Source of the DNA: Bacteroidota bacterium | Lineage (GTDB): Bacteria; Bacteroidota; Bacteroidia; Bacteroidales; Prolixibacteraceae | NCBI GenBank assembly: GCA_030632865.1 | Contig: DAOVTY010000130.1 | Location: forward strand, 1-8,422 | DNA length: 8,422 nucleotides | Reading direction: 5' to 3' | In this document: piece by piece, positions 1-6,719 of the stretch | Layout of the letters: each line of letters starts with the position of its first letter | How positions within the stretch are numbered: position 1 is the first letter of the stretch | The notes under the pieces: generated by a model | Told to the model about the DNA's origin: nothing | The model's input: only the letters and a program-made list of their open reading frames with translations | Databases searched by the model: none | Made by a program: the position numbers and the translations under genes

Positions 1-407
1 GTTCTGAAATCGGCAACGGTAGTAGTTTTTGTAATTGCAGCTATTTCTGCTCCATTCCCAATTTGTAATGTAAAATGTTTATCGGGTTGATGAAAAATTG
101 TGTGACCATGTGAAGCAATTAAATTAGGTGTAAAACCGCTTTTTTTTATGAATTTATTTATTTTTTCTCCGGTGTATTTGCCGTACTCCGAATGTAGTTC
201 TGTTAATTTTTCGCCAGAAATAAAAGGCGCATTCTGTAATTTTTGTAACCAATTTTCAGAATATGAGATTGTTTCTGCTTCCATTATTTCAAAACTCCAT
301 TTATTATTCTTATAATTAAATTCAATTGCGGCAATATCCAGTCCATCCAACGATGTTCCCGACATTGCGCCAATTACTTTTATTGGTAGTTTAATTTTTT
401 CCGACAT
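1..407 (-). CDS. anmK: Anhydro-N-acetylmuramic acid kinase, N-terminal part (runs off the left edge)
   Basis: AnmK phosphorylates and opens 1,6-anhydro-N-acetylmuramic acid to give MurNAc-6-phosphate, a cytoplasmic step in recycling cell-wall sugars. Only the first 135 codons are present; the C-terminal part lies outside the window. Translated by hand from the ATG at 407, the protein shows the nucleotide-phosphate loop MSGTSLDGLD at residues 15-24, the conserved ASHGHTIFHQP block at 98-108, LQIGNGAEIAA at 114-124, and the start of the ADFR motif at 132-135, all in the order and spacing of the AnmK family. There is no signal peptide, as expected for a cytosolic sugar kinase. The gene lies 47 nt downstream of the M23 peptidase gene on the same strand, with no promoter or terminator visible between them, so co-transcription is likely. 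Identity is near certain; completeness cannot be judged. Confidence 0.95.
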   Translation of the reverse strand, partial: MSEKIKLPIKVIGAMSGTSLDGLDIAAIEFNYKNNKWSFEIMEAETISYSENWLQKLQNAPFISGEKLTELHSEYGKYTGEKINKFIKKSGFTPNLIASHGHTIFHQPDKHFTLQIGNGAEIAAITKTTTVADFR

Positions 408-454
408 GGTATATTATTTATAGAATATAAAACTTCATTCTTTCGTTTCTACAA

Positions 455-2164
455 CTATTTATAAAAAGTTGCTTCATAAGTATTATTGTTTCCTTTATAA
501 TCAGTAATTTTTAGTAGTAATTGATGTTTTCTATCGAAAATAAAACGGCTTTTATCAAATTTATGTGTAATCATATTTTTTTTTGGATCGTATTCGAATA
601 AAGCCCATTTACCATCTAATATACCTTCTATTTTATCTATTCCCGCCAAATCATCCGAAATCTGAAATCTAATTTGGGTCGATTCAGTTAATGTGCTATT
701 TGGTTTAATACTCAGTGGTTTTATAATTGGAGGAATTGTGTCAATTTTTACAGCATAATGTCCAAATGCTCTAATATTCGAAATTATCCAACCATCCTCA
801 AATTTTCCGCCTGCCGACCAAAATTTTCCGGTCATATCGTCGATAGTAACTAATAATGCTTTCGATTGTAGCTCGCGAGGTAAATTTTTTGCCTTAATTT
901 TCACTCTCACACTTTTGTGTAGAGGAACAGTATTTTCGTGAATAACATGTATTTCGGAATAATAACCTGGAGCAACCGGCAATGTTTTGTAATTAAATTT
1001 AAGGTTTTTGTACAGTGCACCATTTGGTATTTTTAGTTGAATATTGTCTTTATTAAATTTGTTGTCAGCGTAATATTTAAATTCCTCAATAAAAATTTTC
1101 TCAGGTTTTTCAATTTTATTTGGTTTGGATTCAATTCTAAATTCCAGGACCGAACTATTCCCGTATGTGTCTTTCAGCATAATTTGGATATTATGAATGC
1201 CATTTCGGTATGCTTTAAAAGATCCTTTCTCTTTCACATAATTATAGGTGCTTAATTTATTTCCAGATTCAACCCATGTCTTTTGAAAACGCCGATTTAA
1301 GTTGATATAAGTTTCGTAATCAATAAAACTATTTATATACCTGCTTTCAGCAAAAGAGAACTTGTCGAGTTGATGAGAGAAATACAACTCATCGTCAACG
1401 GTAAGTTGTAGAGAATATATTCCACATTTATTCCACGAGCCATTTAAATAGTCATTAGTTTCAATAGCAAACCCAATTTCACCAAAAACAGGAACCGCAG
1501 GATTATTTTTTATATGATATTTTCCATCATAAAAAACTATTTGGAATCGTCTTTTGCGAGTATCGTCTATAACGTACGAATCATCAGATATAGGTGTAAT
1601 CATTAACGATAGTATTTTGGGCGGAATACTATCTTTTATATCAAAATTATATTTTAAAGGATTTAGCGGTTTCTCTGTTTTAGTATCTCTAATTTCGAAG
1701 TGTAAATGTGGTCCGCCAGAAGAGCCGCTGTTTCCACTTTTAGCAATAACTTCCTCTTTTTTAACTTTAAATTTTTCCGTCGAAACCTGCAAATCAACTT
1801 TAAAAGATTTTTTCAAATACTGTTTTTCCTTAATATATTCAGCAATGTCTTTTCTAAAGCTTTGTAAATGTCCGTAAACGGTTGTTGTTCCGTTTGGGTG
1901 CTTAATATATAATGCATTTCCGTATCCGGTTGGCGAAACAACAATTCTAGATATAAAACCATCGGCAGCAGAATGAATTGGAAAGCCAGTTACTCCTTGC
2001 GTTTTTATATCGATACCCGAATGAAAATGATTACTTCTTAATTCAGCAAAATTACCACTTAATAACATGGGAATTTTTACAGGACTTGAATAATAATCAT
2101 TTTGCCCAAATGAAATTACTGAGTAAAAAACAAAAAAAAGGATAATAAATTTATTCATTCGCAT
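455..2164 (-). CDS. Secreted M23 (LytM-type) metallopeptidase, peptidoglycan endopeptidase
   Basis: This is a zinc endopeptidase expected to cut peptide cross-links of peptidoglycan in the periplasm. The frame stays open upstream to an ATG at 2221. I prefer the ATG at 2164 (569 residues; the ATG at 2158 is almost equivalent) because it puts a signal peptide, MRMNKFIILFFVFYSVISFG, at the very N-terminus. A Bacteroidota -7 box also lies at 2203-2210, inside the longer version. The catalytic domain is intact: HSGID gives zinc ligands H48 and D52, YGHL gives H99, and HLHF gives H153 and H155. The rest, about 370 residues, is beta-rich and ends in an Ig-like module (about 474-569) with IDTIPP and SDDLAGI motifs typical of extracellular adhesive folds. 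Long M23 proteins of this kind are common in Bacteroidota; the natural substrate is unknown. anmK follows in the same direction. Confidence 0.9.
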   Translation of the reverse strand: MRMNKFIILFFVFYSVISFGQNDYYSSPVKIPMLLSGNFAELRSNHFHSGIDIKTQGVTGFPIHSAADGFISRIVVSPTGYGNALYIKHPNGTTTVYGHLQSFRKDIAEYIKEKQYLKKSFKVDLQVSTEKFKVKKEEVIAKSGNSGSSGGPHLHFEIRDTKTEKPLNPLKYNFDIKDSIPPKILSLMITPISDDSYVIDDTRKRRFQIVFYDGKYHIKNNPAVPVFGEIGFAIETNDYLNGSWNKCGIYSLQLTVDDELYFSHQLDKFSFAESRYINSFIDYETYINLNRRFQKTWVESGNKLSTYNYVKEKGSFKAYRNGIHNIQIMLKDTYGNSSVLEFRIESKPNKIEKPEKIFIEEFKYYADNKFNKDNIQLKIPNGALYKNLKFNYKTLPVAPGYYSEIHVIHENTVPLHKSVRVKIKAKNLPRELQSKALLVTIDDMTGKFWSAGGKFEDGWIISNIRAFGHYAVKIDTIPPIIKPLSIKPNSTLTESTQIRFQISDDLAGIDKIEGILDGKWALFEYDPKKNMITHKFDKSRFIFDRKHQLLLKITDYKGNNNTYEATFYK

Positions 2165-2202
2165 AAAATTGTTATTCACTTTAAACTGTACTAAAAAGAT
2201 TG

Positions 2203-2210
2203 CAAATCTA
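2203..2210 (-). promoter_or_regulatory. Bacteroidota -7 box for the M23/anmK unit
   Basis: The minus strand reads TAGATTTG, an exact match to the TAnnTTTG -7 element used by the Bacteroidota primary sigma factor. Transcription would begin a few bases downstream, leaving a leader of roughly 30 nt before the ATG at 2164. I do not see a convincing TTG/TTTG -33 element at the usual 19-21 bp spacing, so this is a one-element prediction. Confidence 0.4.
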
Positions 2211-2268
2211 ATCTTTTCCACAATCTTAACAGGAGAGTGTTAGCAATATTTAAACCCAATAAAGTCAA

Positions 2269-2303
2269 TTTACTTTTACAATAGGGTAAAAATATTAACT
2301 TTG
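2269..2303 (+). promoter_or_regulatory. Promoter of the coiled-coil/zapA unit
   Basis: TAACTTTG at 2296-2303 matches the Bacteroidota -7 consensus TAnnTTTG exactly. Upstream, T-rich TTTAC and TTTTAC stretches at 2269-2279 lie close to the -33 position but lack the G of TTTG. A start near 2309 would leave a leader of only about 14 nt before the ATG at 2323. The promoter is divergent from that of the M23 gene, with about 90 bp between the two -7 boxes. Confidence 0.5.
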
Positions 2304-2322
2304 TCAGCGAAATGCAGCTAAA

Positions 2323-2616
2323 ATGACCAATGAAGACAAATTGCTTCTTGACAATTTAAAAGCTAATACGCAGCGATTATTTAAGGATTTTAGTATTCTG
2401 GAAGACCAAATAAAATCGTTTGAAAATAGAGTGTTAGGATTGAATTTAGATATTAAATTATTAGAGGAGGAAAAATTGGAATTGAGTCGTAAAAATGAGC
2501 AACTGAAAATAGCAACCCAACTTTTATCGGGTGTCGATGAAAACAGGGAAGCTAAACAGAAAATAAATAAATTAGTACGGGAAATTGATAAATGTATCGC
2601 ATTACTAAATAAGTAA
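2323..2616 (+). CDS. Small coiled-coil protein encoded directly before ZapA
   Basis: This 97-residue protein is predicted to be soluble and almost entirely helical. Residues about 5-70 form a heptad-like coiled coil rich in Leu, Glu and Lys (for example LDIKLLEEEKLELSRKNEQL at 42-61). It ends in a distinct motif, INKLVREIDKCIALLN at about 81-96. There is no signal peptide, membrane segment or catalytic signature. Its stop (2614-2616) is 6 nt from the zapA GTG, so the two are very probably co-translated. I recognise the arrangement (short coiled-coil ORF, then zapA) as typical for Bacteroidota, but know no established function. By context and shape it could be a ZapB-like partner of ZapA at the division ring; that is inference, and no sequence relationship to ZapB is claimed. 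The ATG at 2323 is chosen because it sits just after the promoter and opens the coiled coil. Confidence 0.8.
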   Translation: MTNEDKLLLDNLKANTQRLFKDFSILEDQIKSFENRVLGLNLDIKLLEEEKLELSRKNEQLKIATQLLSGVDENREAKQKINKLVREIDKCIALLNK

Positions 2617-2622
2617 TGGCAG

Positions 2623-2925
2623 GTGGAAAATAAAAAACTTAGCATAAATATTAAGATTGATGGACGGATTTTTCCGTTAGACATTGATCGTGAAGATGAA
2701 GAGAGATACCGATTGGCTGCAAAAATGGTTAACGAAACAATTAATAAATTTAAAAAATTGTTTGGTGAACAGGAATCTCAAAATATTTTGGCGATGACAG
2801 CTTTTCAGATTGCACTAAGCAATACAGAATTGCAAAATCGCAATGATAATTCTTTTTTCATTGATGAATTGAAAGATTTAAACGACGATATTTCTGATTT
2901 CTTGAAAGAGAAAAATATAAAATAG
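2623..2925 (+). CDS. zapA: Cell division protein ZapA (GTG start)
   Basis: ZapA binds FtsZ in the cytoplasm and promotes bundling of its filaments at midcell. The 100-residue product is the usual size for the family. It shows the N-terminal beta-hairpin globular part (about residues 6-22, INIKIDGRIFPLDID), the DEERYRLAAKMVNETI helix at 25-40, then the long helix (about 48-75) containing ILAMTAFQIALSNTEL that builds the ZapA dimer/tetramer. The only start that includes the N-terminal strand is the GTG at 2623: the frame is closed by TAA at 2614-2616, and the next in-frame ATG is residue 35, inside the conserved helix. An ATG at 2616-2618 overlaps the upstream stop but is in another frame and ends after five codons. 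The gene is translated just behind the coiled-coil protein and is followed by a hairpin and rny. Confidence 0.92.
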   Translation: MENKKLSINIKIDGRIFPLDIDREDEERYRLAAKMVNETINKFKKLFGEQESQNILAMTAFQIALSNTELQNRNDNSFFIDELKDLNDDISDFLKEKNIK

Positions 2926-2945
2926 AGTCGGAGAGTATATTTAGC

Positions 2946-3000
2946 AAAGCCCGTATTAGAACTATTTCAAAAATATTGATTTAGTTTTTATACGGGCTTT
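2946..3000 (+). terminator. Long imperfect hairpin between zapA and rny (terminator or attenuator)
   Basis: AAAGCCCGTAT (2946-2956) is perfectly complementary to ATACGGGCTTT (2990-3000). After one T/T mismatch the stem continues for seven pairs including a G-T wobble (2958-2964 with 2982-2988). After two more mismatches, four pairs (2967-2970 with 2976-2979) close a 5-nt loop. The T-rich ATTTATTTAT follows directly. The outer GC-containing stem plus the T-rich tail is compatible with intrinsic termination after zapA. However, the 3' side is not a clean T run and no strong separate rny promoter is visible, so partial read-through or mRNA processing is equally plausible. Confidence 0.6.
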
Positions 3001-3026
3001 ATTTATAAATAATTAAAACAGAAAAA

Positions 3027-4586
3027 ATGAGTACAGAAATAATACTTGGCATTGCGGCAGGTTTTTTCGTTGGCGGTGCTTTGGCCTATTTTATATGGGA
3101 GAAAGCTCTTATGGCGAAAAGAAAGAGAATAGTATCAGAGGGCATTTCGGAGGCTGAAGTTATTAAAAAAGAGAAAATTTTGCAGGCAAAAGAAAAATTC
3201 TTGCAAATGAAATCTGATCATGAAAGGCATATTAATGAGAAAAATGCAAGCCTTTTGAATATAGAAAACAAAAGTAAACAGCGAGAAAGCAATTTGAATC
3301 AACGAAGAGATGAGCTAAATAAAAAATCGAGAGATTTTGAGTTAACTCGCAAAGAAGTTGATGCAATCCGCGAGAATTTAGATGTTCAACTACAAAGAGT
3401 TGAAGGCAAAAGTGAAGAACTGGATAAGCTACATCGTCAACATCTCGAAAAACTTGAGCAAATTTCCGGTCTTTCTGCCGATGATGCAAAAGCTCAATTG
3501 GTGCAATCGCTACAAGACGAAGCTAAAACAGAAGCTATTTCGTATATAAACGAAATAATGGAGGAGGCAAAGCAGACCGCTAATAAAGAAGCTAAAAAGG
3601 TTATTGTTAAGTCGATTCAGAGAGTTGCTACAGAGACTGCTGTTGAAAATGCAGTTACAATTTTCCACATTGAAAGTGATGAAATTAAAGGACGAATTAT
3701 TGGTAGAGAAGGACGTAATATTCGTGCCTTAGAAGCTTCTACAGGAGTTGAAATTGTTGTGGATGATACTCCTGAAGCAATTGTACTATCTGCTTTCGAT
3801 CCTGTTCGTCGCGAAATTGCACGATTAGCGTTGCACCAACTTGTTACAGATGGTAGAATTCACCCGGCTCGTATTGAGGAAGTTGTTCGAAAAGTAAAAA
3901 AACAGATAGAGGAAGAGATTATTGAAACAGGTAAACGAACAACAATAGATTTGGGGATTCATGGTTTACATCCTGAGTTAATTCGTTTAATTGGTAAAAT
4001 GAAATATCGTTCGTCGTACGGACAAAACTTGTTGCAGCACTCGCGAGAAGTTGCTAATTTGTGTGCTACAATGGCATCGGAATTAGGATTGAATCCGAAA
4101 AAAGCGAAACGTGCCGGACTATTACATGATATTGGGAAAGTGCCTGACGATGAGCCGGAATTGCCACACGCTATTCTTGGTATGAAATTGGCTGAAAAAT
4201 ACAAAGAGAAGCCAGATATTTGCAATGCAATTGGTGCTCACCACGATGAAGTTGAGATGCAAACTTTGATAGCTCCAATTGTTCAGGTTTGTGATGCTAT
4301 TTCTGGCGCAAGACCAGGAGCTCGCCGTGAAATTGTTGAATCGTATATTAAACGATTGAAAGATCTTGAAGATTTGGCACTCTCATATCCTGGAGTTGTG
4401 AAAACTTATGCAATTCAGGCAGGACGTGAGTTGCGGGTTATTGTGGGAGCTGATAAATTGAGCGACCAGGATACAGAACAACTATCATACGATATTTCAA
4501 AACGTATTCAGGATGAAATGACGTATCCGGGGCAGATTAAAATTACTGTAATTAGAGAAACACGAGCAGTGAGCTACGCTAAGTAA
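3027..4586 (+). CDS. rny: Ribonuclease Y
   Basis: RNase Y is a membrane-anchored endoribonuclease that initiates mRNA decay. The 519 residues match the family length of about 510-520, and every domain is present. A single N-terminal transmembrane helix (about 5-24) is followed by basic residues (KRKR at 31-34). A long charged coiled coil runs from about 40 to 200. A KH RNA-binding domain (about 210-275) carries the GREG loop at 226-229. The HD domain has H338 (LLQHSREV), the metal-binding H367-D368 pair (LLHDIGK), H405-H406 (GAHHDE) and D423 (VCDAIS). The conserved C-terminus IKITVIRETRAVSYAK is intact. The ATG at 3027 follows an A-rich stretch (AGAAAAAATG) typical of Bacteroidota starts and places the membrane helix at the N-terminus. 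It lies about 100 nt after zapA on the same strand, across the hairpin, and ends at a strong terminator. Confidence 0.97.
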   Translation: MSTEIILGIAAGFFVGGALAYFIWEKALMAKRKRIVSEGISEAEVIKKEKILQAKEKFLQMKSDHERHINEKNASLLNIENKSKQRESNLNQRRDELNKKSRDFELTRKEVDAIRENLDVQLQRVEGKSEELDKLHRQHLEKLEQISGLSADDAKAQLVQSLQDEAKTEAISYINEIMEEAKQTANKEAKKVIVKSIQRVATETAVENAVTIFHIESDEIKGRIIGREGRNIRALEASTGVEIVVDDTPEAIVLSAFDPVRREIARLALHQLVTDGRIHPARIEEVVRKVKKQIEEEIIETGKRTTIDLGIHGLHPELIRLIGKMKYRSSYGQNLLQHSREVANLCATMASELGLNPKKAKRAGLLHDIGKVPDDEPELPHAILGMKLAEKYKEKPDICNAIGAHHDEVEMQTLIAPIVQVCDAISGARPGARREIVESYIKRLKDLEDLALSYPGVVKTYAIQAGRELRVIVGADKLSDQDTEQLSYDISKRIQDEMTYPGQIKITVIRETRAVSYAK

Positions 4587-4608
4587 AGTTAGTATTTAGT
4601 TAAATATT

Positions 4609-4653
4609 AAAAAGCCACCTTTTTGTTAAATGCAAAGAGATGGCTTTTTTTTT
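4609..4653. terminator. Bidirectional intrinsic terminator between convergent genes
   Basis: A 17-position stem (4609-4625 with 4633-4649) contains one C/A mismatch and one G-T wobble around a 7-nt loop. Its outer part is AAAAAGCCA/TGGCTTTTT. On the plus strand it runs into a run of nine T (4645-4653), ending rny 22 nt after its stop. On the minus strand the A-rich 5' side becomes TTTTTAATATT, so the same hairpin can stop the leftward transcript that ends at 4685. Confidence 0.85.
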
Positions 4654-4684
4654 GAATGTAATTGAAATTAATTTATGGTTTAAT

Positions 4685-5563
4685 TCATTCGTCGAAAAGT
4701 TGCAGCATTTGTTGAATTTGTTCCTCTTTTTCAACCATTCCAAGTGATTTAAACGACTCTTCAAGCGATTCTAAAAGCCTTTGAATAAATAGAATATCCG
4801 ATTTTGGCTCAGTAAAATCGTGTATAGGTTGAAACTCATTTTTTTGTAAATGATATTCAATCTCTTTAATACTGGTAATTGCACCTTTATGCGAAGGATT
4901 TATATAAAACAGAACATCCGAGTCTAACGAATCTCCATGTACTTTTCTGGCTAGTTCTGGATCTACAATAGCTATAAGCGGGTTTTTAGGAAAATCAATA
5001 AAGTATGCAGGAAGGTCTAATTTACGTGCTAAAATGGTGTATAATACACTTAACGAAACTGAATTACCTTTTTTAGAGTCTAAAATTTGACTAAGAAAGC
5101 AATTTTGCGACGAATTTTTGTTGCTGTGATTAATTGCAAAACCATTTATGTTAAAAAGGAAATGATTTAGAATAGTTATTTTTTCCAACGAAGTCAGAGA
5201 ATTATTTAGCTCCAACCAGATTTGCTTTCTGATATTTTCAATTTTCAACTTAATATTTAACAAATTTAAGTCGGGGTATTGAAACTGATCAATAATCCAA
5301 AAACCGGTGAATAAATCTCGCTCAATAAAACTTGAATTAATCCATGTTTTAAGCTTTTTATATGTCTCTTTAAATTGCAAACTTTGAATTAAATTCTCAA
5401 TTCGCTCCTGAGAACTACTCTCAAAACTGGTTTCCCATTTTTTCTCTAACATGGGAATTATGTCGTTACTTTCTTTCAAAAGCTCTTTTTCAACCAATTC
5501 ATAAATAGTTGTGTCAGGGTCGTCGAGTAAATTAATTAGTGCGTTAAGCTTGCTTCTTTCCAT
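4685..5563 (-). CDS. SirB1/transglutaminase-like family protein
   Basis: The 292 residues match the SirB1-type (transglutaminase-like core 2) family, whose biochemical role is not established. The N-terminal third is helical and begins with a HEAT-like LLDDPDTTIYELVEKELL (12-29). The core block, with NCFLSQIL at 154-161 and KKGNSVSLSVLYTILARKLD at 164-183, corresponds to the family pattern of an Asn-rich turn, then G-x-x-x-SLS-x-LY. The C-terminus (about 255-290) is a helical, TPR-like LLESLEESF stretch. At the place where a true transglutaminase has its Cys nucleophile, this family carries Ser or other residues, and so does this protein. C155, in the NCFL position where relatives commonly have NSFL, is a nearby oddity. 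No signal peptide is seen. It starts 6 nt after the uridine phosphorylase stop, so the two are surely one transcript. Confidence 0.8.
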   Translation of the reverse strand: MERSKLNALINLLDDPDTTIYELVEKELLKESNDIIPMLEKKWETSFESSSQERIENLIQSLQFKETYKKLKTWINSSFIERDLFTGFWIIDQFQYPDLNLLNIKLKIENIRKQIWLELNNSLTSLEKITILNHFLFNINGFAINHSNKNSSQNCFLSQILDSKKGNSVSLSVLYTILARKLDLPAYFIDFPKNPLIAIVDPELARKVHGDSLDSDVLFYINPSHKGAITSIKEIEYHLQKNEFQPIHDFTEPKSDILFIQRLLESLEESFKSLGMVEKEEQIQQMLQLFDE

Positions 5564-5569
5564 ATAAAA

Positions 5570-6439
5570 TTAATTTGTTAATCGGTCTAGCATAATTTTA
5601 ATTAATCGCTTCATTTCGTTACGATAATTTTCGTTGGCCGTAAGTGTTACGCGGTTTGCAATTATAAGGCAAACCGTTAGAGCTTCGTGCCCGAGCATTT
5701 TCGAAAGCCCGTATATTGCAGAGCACTCCATTTCAAAATTTGTAATTTTAAGATTGTCATAAGTAAACTCTTCAACCAGTCTGTTTAACTCAGGCATTGC
5801 AAGTTGTAAACGAAGCACTCTGCCCTGTGGTCCATAAAATCCGGGCGCAGAGATTGTTACTCCTTTTGTAAATTCTGCATCATTAAATATCGATAGTAAT
5901 TTTTCAGATGCATCAACAACGTAAGGTGTGGGCAATGAGTCTTTCCAGTTAGTATATTTCTTAAAAGCTTTTTCGAATGGTAAATCGCAAACATTTTCTC
6001 TATTCGCGTAGTAATTCAACATTCCGTCGAAACCAATAGATTTTTTCGAAACTACAAAAGAGTTAACAGGTAAATTGGTTTGTAACCCACCTGAAGTACC
6101 AATACGAACAATATTTAACGTGGTTTTATTATCCTTTATTTCTCTCGTTTCAAGGTCTATATTTGCAAGTGCATCCAATTCATTTAAAACAATATCTATA
6201 TTATCGGTGCCAATTCCGGTAGAAATTACTGTTAGTTTTTTGTTATTATACCAACCGGTTGTAGTTTTAAACTCGCGATTTTGAACGGTGAATTCAATTT
6301 TACTGAAATGTGACGAAATGGTATCGACCCGATCAGGATCGCCAACTAAAATTATTTGAGCCGAAATATGTTCCGGTTTTAAATGTAGATGAAAAATGGA
6401 CCCATCACTATTTAGTATAAGTTCTGAATGTTTAATCAT
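5570..6439 (-). CDS. udp: Uridine phosphorylase (nucleoside phosphorylase family 1)
   Basis: This cytosolic salvage enzyme cleaves uridine with phosphate to uracil and ribose-1-phosphate. In the 289 residues, the phosphate site is visible as VGDPDRV (32-38, G33 and R37), R55 in QNREF, and VRIGTSGG (111-118, R112 and T115). The uracil-binding Q-x-R pair is Q205 and R207 in FYGPQGR; this separates uridine phosphorylases from purine ones. The ribose-binding EME is 236-238 in NFEMECSAIYGL. The protein is somewhat longer than the roughly 250-residue E. coli enzyme, with an N-terminal extension of about 20 residues and a modest insertion near 95-108, as seen in Bacteroidota relatives. The ATG at 6439 lies just downstream of a well-formed promoter. 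Broader specificity (for example deoxyuridine) cannot be excluded. Confidence 0.93.
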   Translation of the reverse strand: MIKHSELILNSDGSIFHLHLKPEHISAQIILVGDPDRVDTISSHFSKIEFTVQNREFKTTTGWYNNKKLTVISTGIGTDNIDIVLNELDALANIDLETREIKDNKTTLNIVRIGTSGGLQTNLPVNSFVVSKKSIGFDGMLNYYANRENVCDLPFEKAFKKYTNWKDSLPTPYVVDASEKLLSIFNDAEFTKGVTISAPGFYGPQGRVLRLQLAMPELNRLVEEFTYDNLKITNFEMECSAIYGLSKMLGHEALTVCLIIANRVTLTANENYRNEMKRLIKIMLDRLTN

Positions 6440-6461
6440 AGATTTTTAATTCGGTATTGCC

Positions 6462-6492
6462 CAAAACTATTTAAAATAAGAGGAAAAGCCAA
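6462..6492 (-). promoter_or_regulatory. Promoter of the uridine phosphorylase unit
   Basis: On the minus strand TTG (6492-6490) is followed after exactly 20 bp by TAGTTTTG (6469-6462). These match the Bacteroidota -33 (TTG/TTTG) and -7 (TAnnTTTG) elements at the expected spacing. Transcription would start near 6456, about 17 nt before the ATG at 6439. This is the best-formed promoter in the window. Confidence 0.65.
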
Positions 6493-6657
6493 TGATGAAA
6501 GTAAAAACATATAAACAGTTAAGAGCTGAAAAATTAGATATGAGTTGCAATTTGTTTAAAACTCTAAAAATCAAATTCTCGAATTGTTCAAAATAGCATC
6601 TAACGGTGGAGTGTTTATAAGTATGGTTAATTACTTTGTTTTAATTCATTAAGATTC

Positions 6658-6690
6658 TTTAGAATATAACGGGTTTAATTTTTATTTTTG
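6658..6690 (+). promoter_or_regulatory. Promoter of the repeat/GH16-like gene
   Basis: TATTTTTG at 6683-6690 is an exact TAnnTTTG -7 box. A weak -33 candidate, TTTA at 6658-6661, lies 21 bp upstream. A start near 6696 leaves a leader of about 24 nt. The surrounding 6500-6720 stretch is very AT-rich, so a chance match is possible. Confidence 0.4.
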
Positions 6691-6719
6691 AGAATCAATA
6701 TAATACTAAAATCAGATTT

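Noticed and set aside
408..454. Terminator or promoter between the M23 gene and anmK
   Set aside because: The 47 nt hold no stable inverted repeat and no TAnnTTTG on the minus strand.
1554..1877. Plus-strand frame opposite the M23 catalytic domain
   Set aside because: The opposite strand encodes the intact zinc-site motifs; this frame has no recognisable motif and is a mirror of that coding bias.
2304..2684. 126-codon open frame on the minus strand opposite the coiled-coil protein and zapA start
   Set aside because: It is antisense to two better-supported genes; its Ser/Phe/Leu-rich composition is what the complement of a Lys/Glu/Leu coiled coil gives, and it shows no domain or promoter.
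2926..3026. 6S RNA gene after zapA
   Set aside because: The gap is only about 100 nt and folds as a single simple hairpin, not the long rod with a central open bubble of 6S RNA.
3959..4225. Minus-strand frame opposite the rny HD domain
   Set aside because: It lies wholly within the highly conserved HD domain of RNase Y and has no independent support.
6075..6284. Plus-strand frame opposite the uridine phosphorylase phosphate-site region
   Set aside because: It is antisense to conserved udp motifs, without promoter or motif of its own.
6631..6638. TTACTTTG as a second -7 box for the repeat gene
   Set aside because: It has only 7 of 8 positions of the consensus and lies about 80 nt from the start; the exact match at 6683-6690 is better placed.
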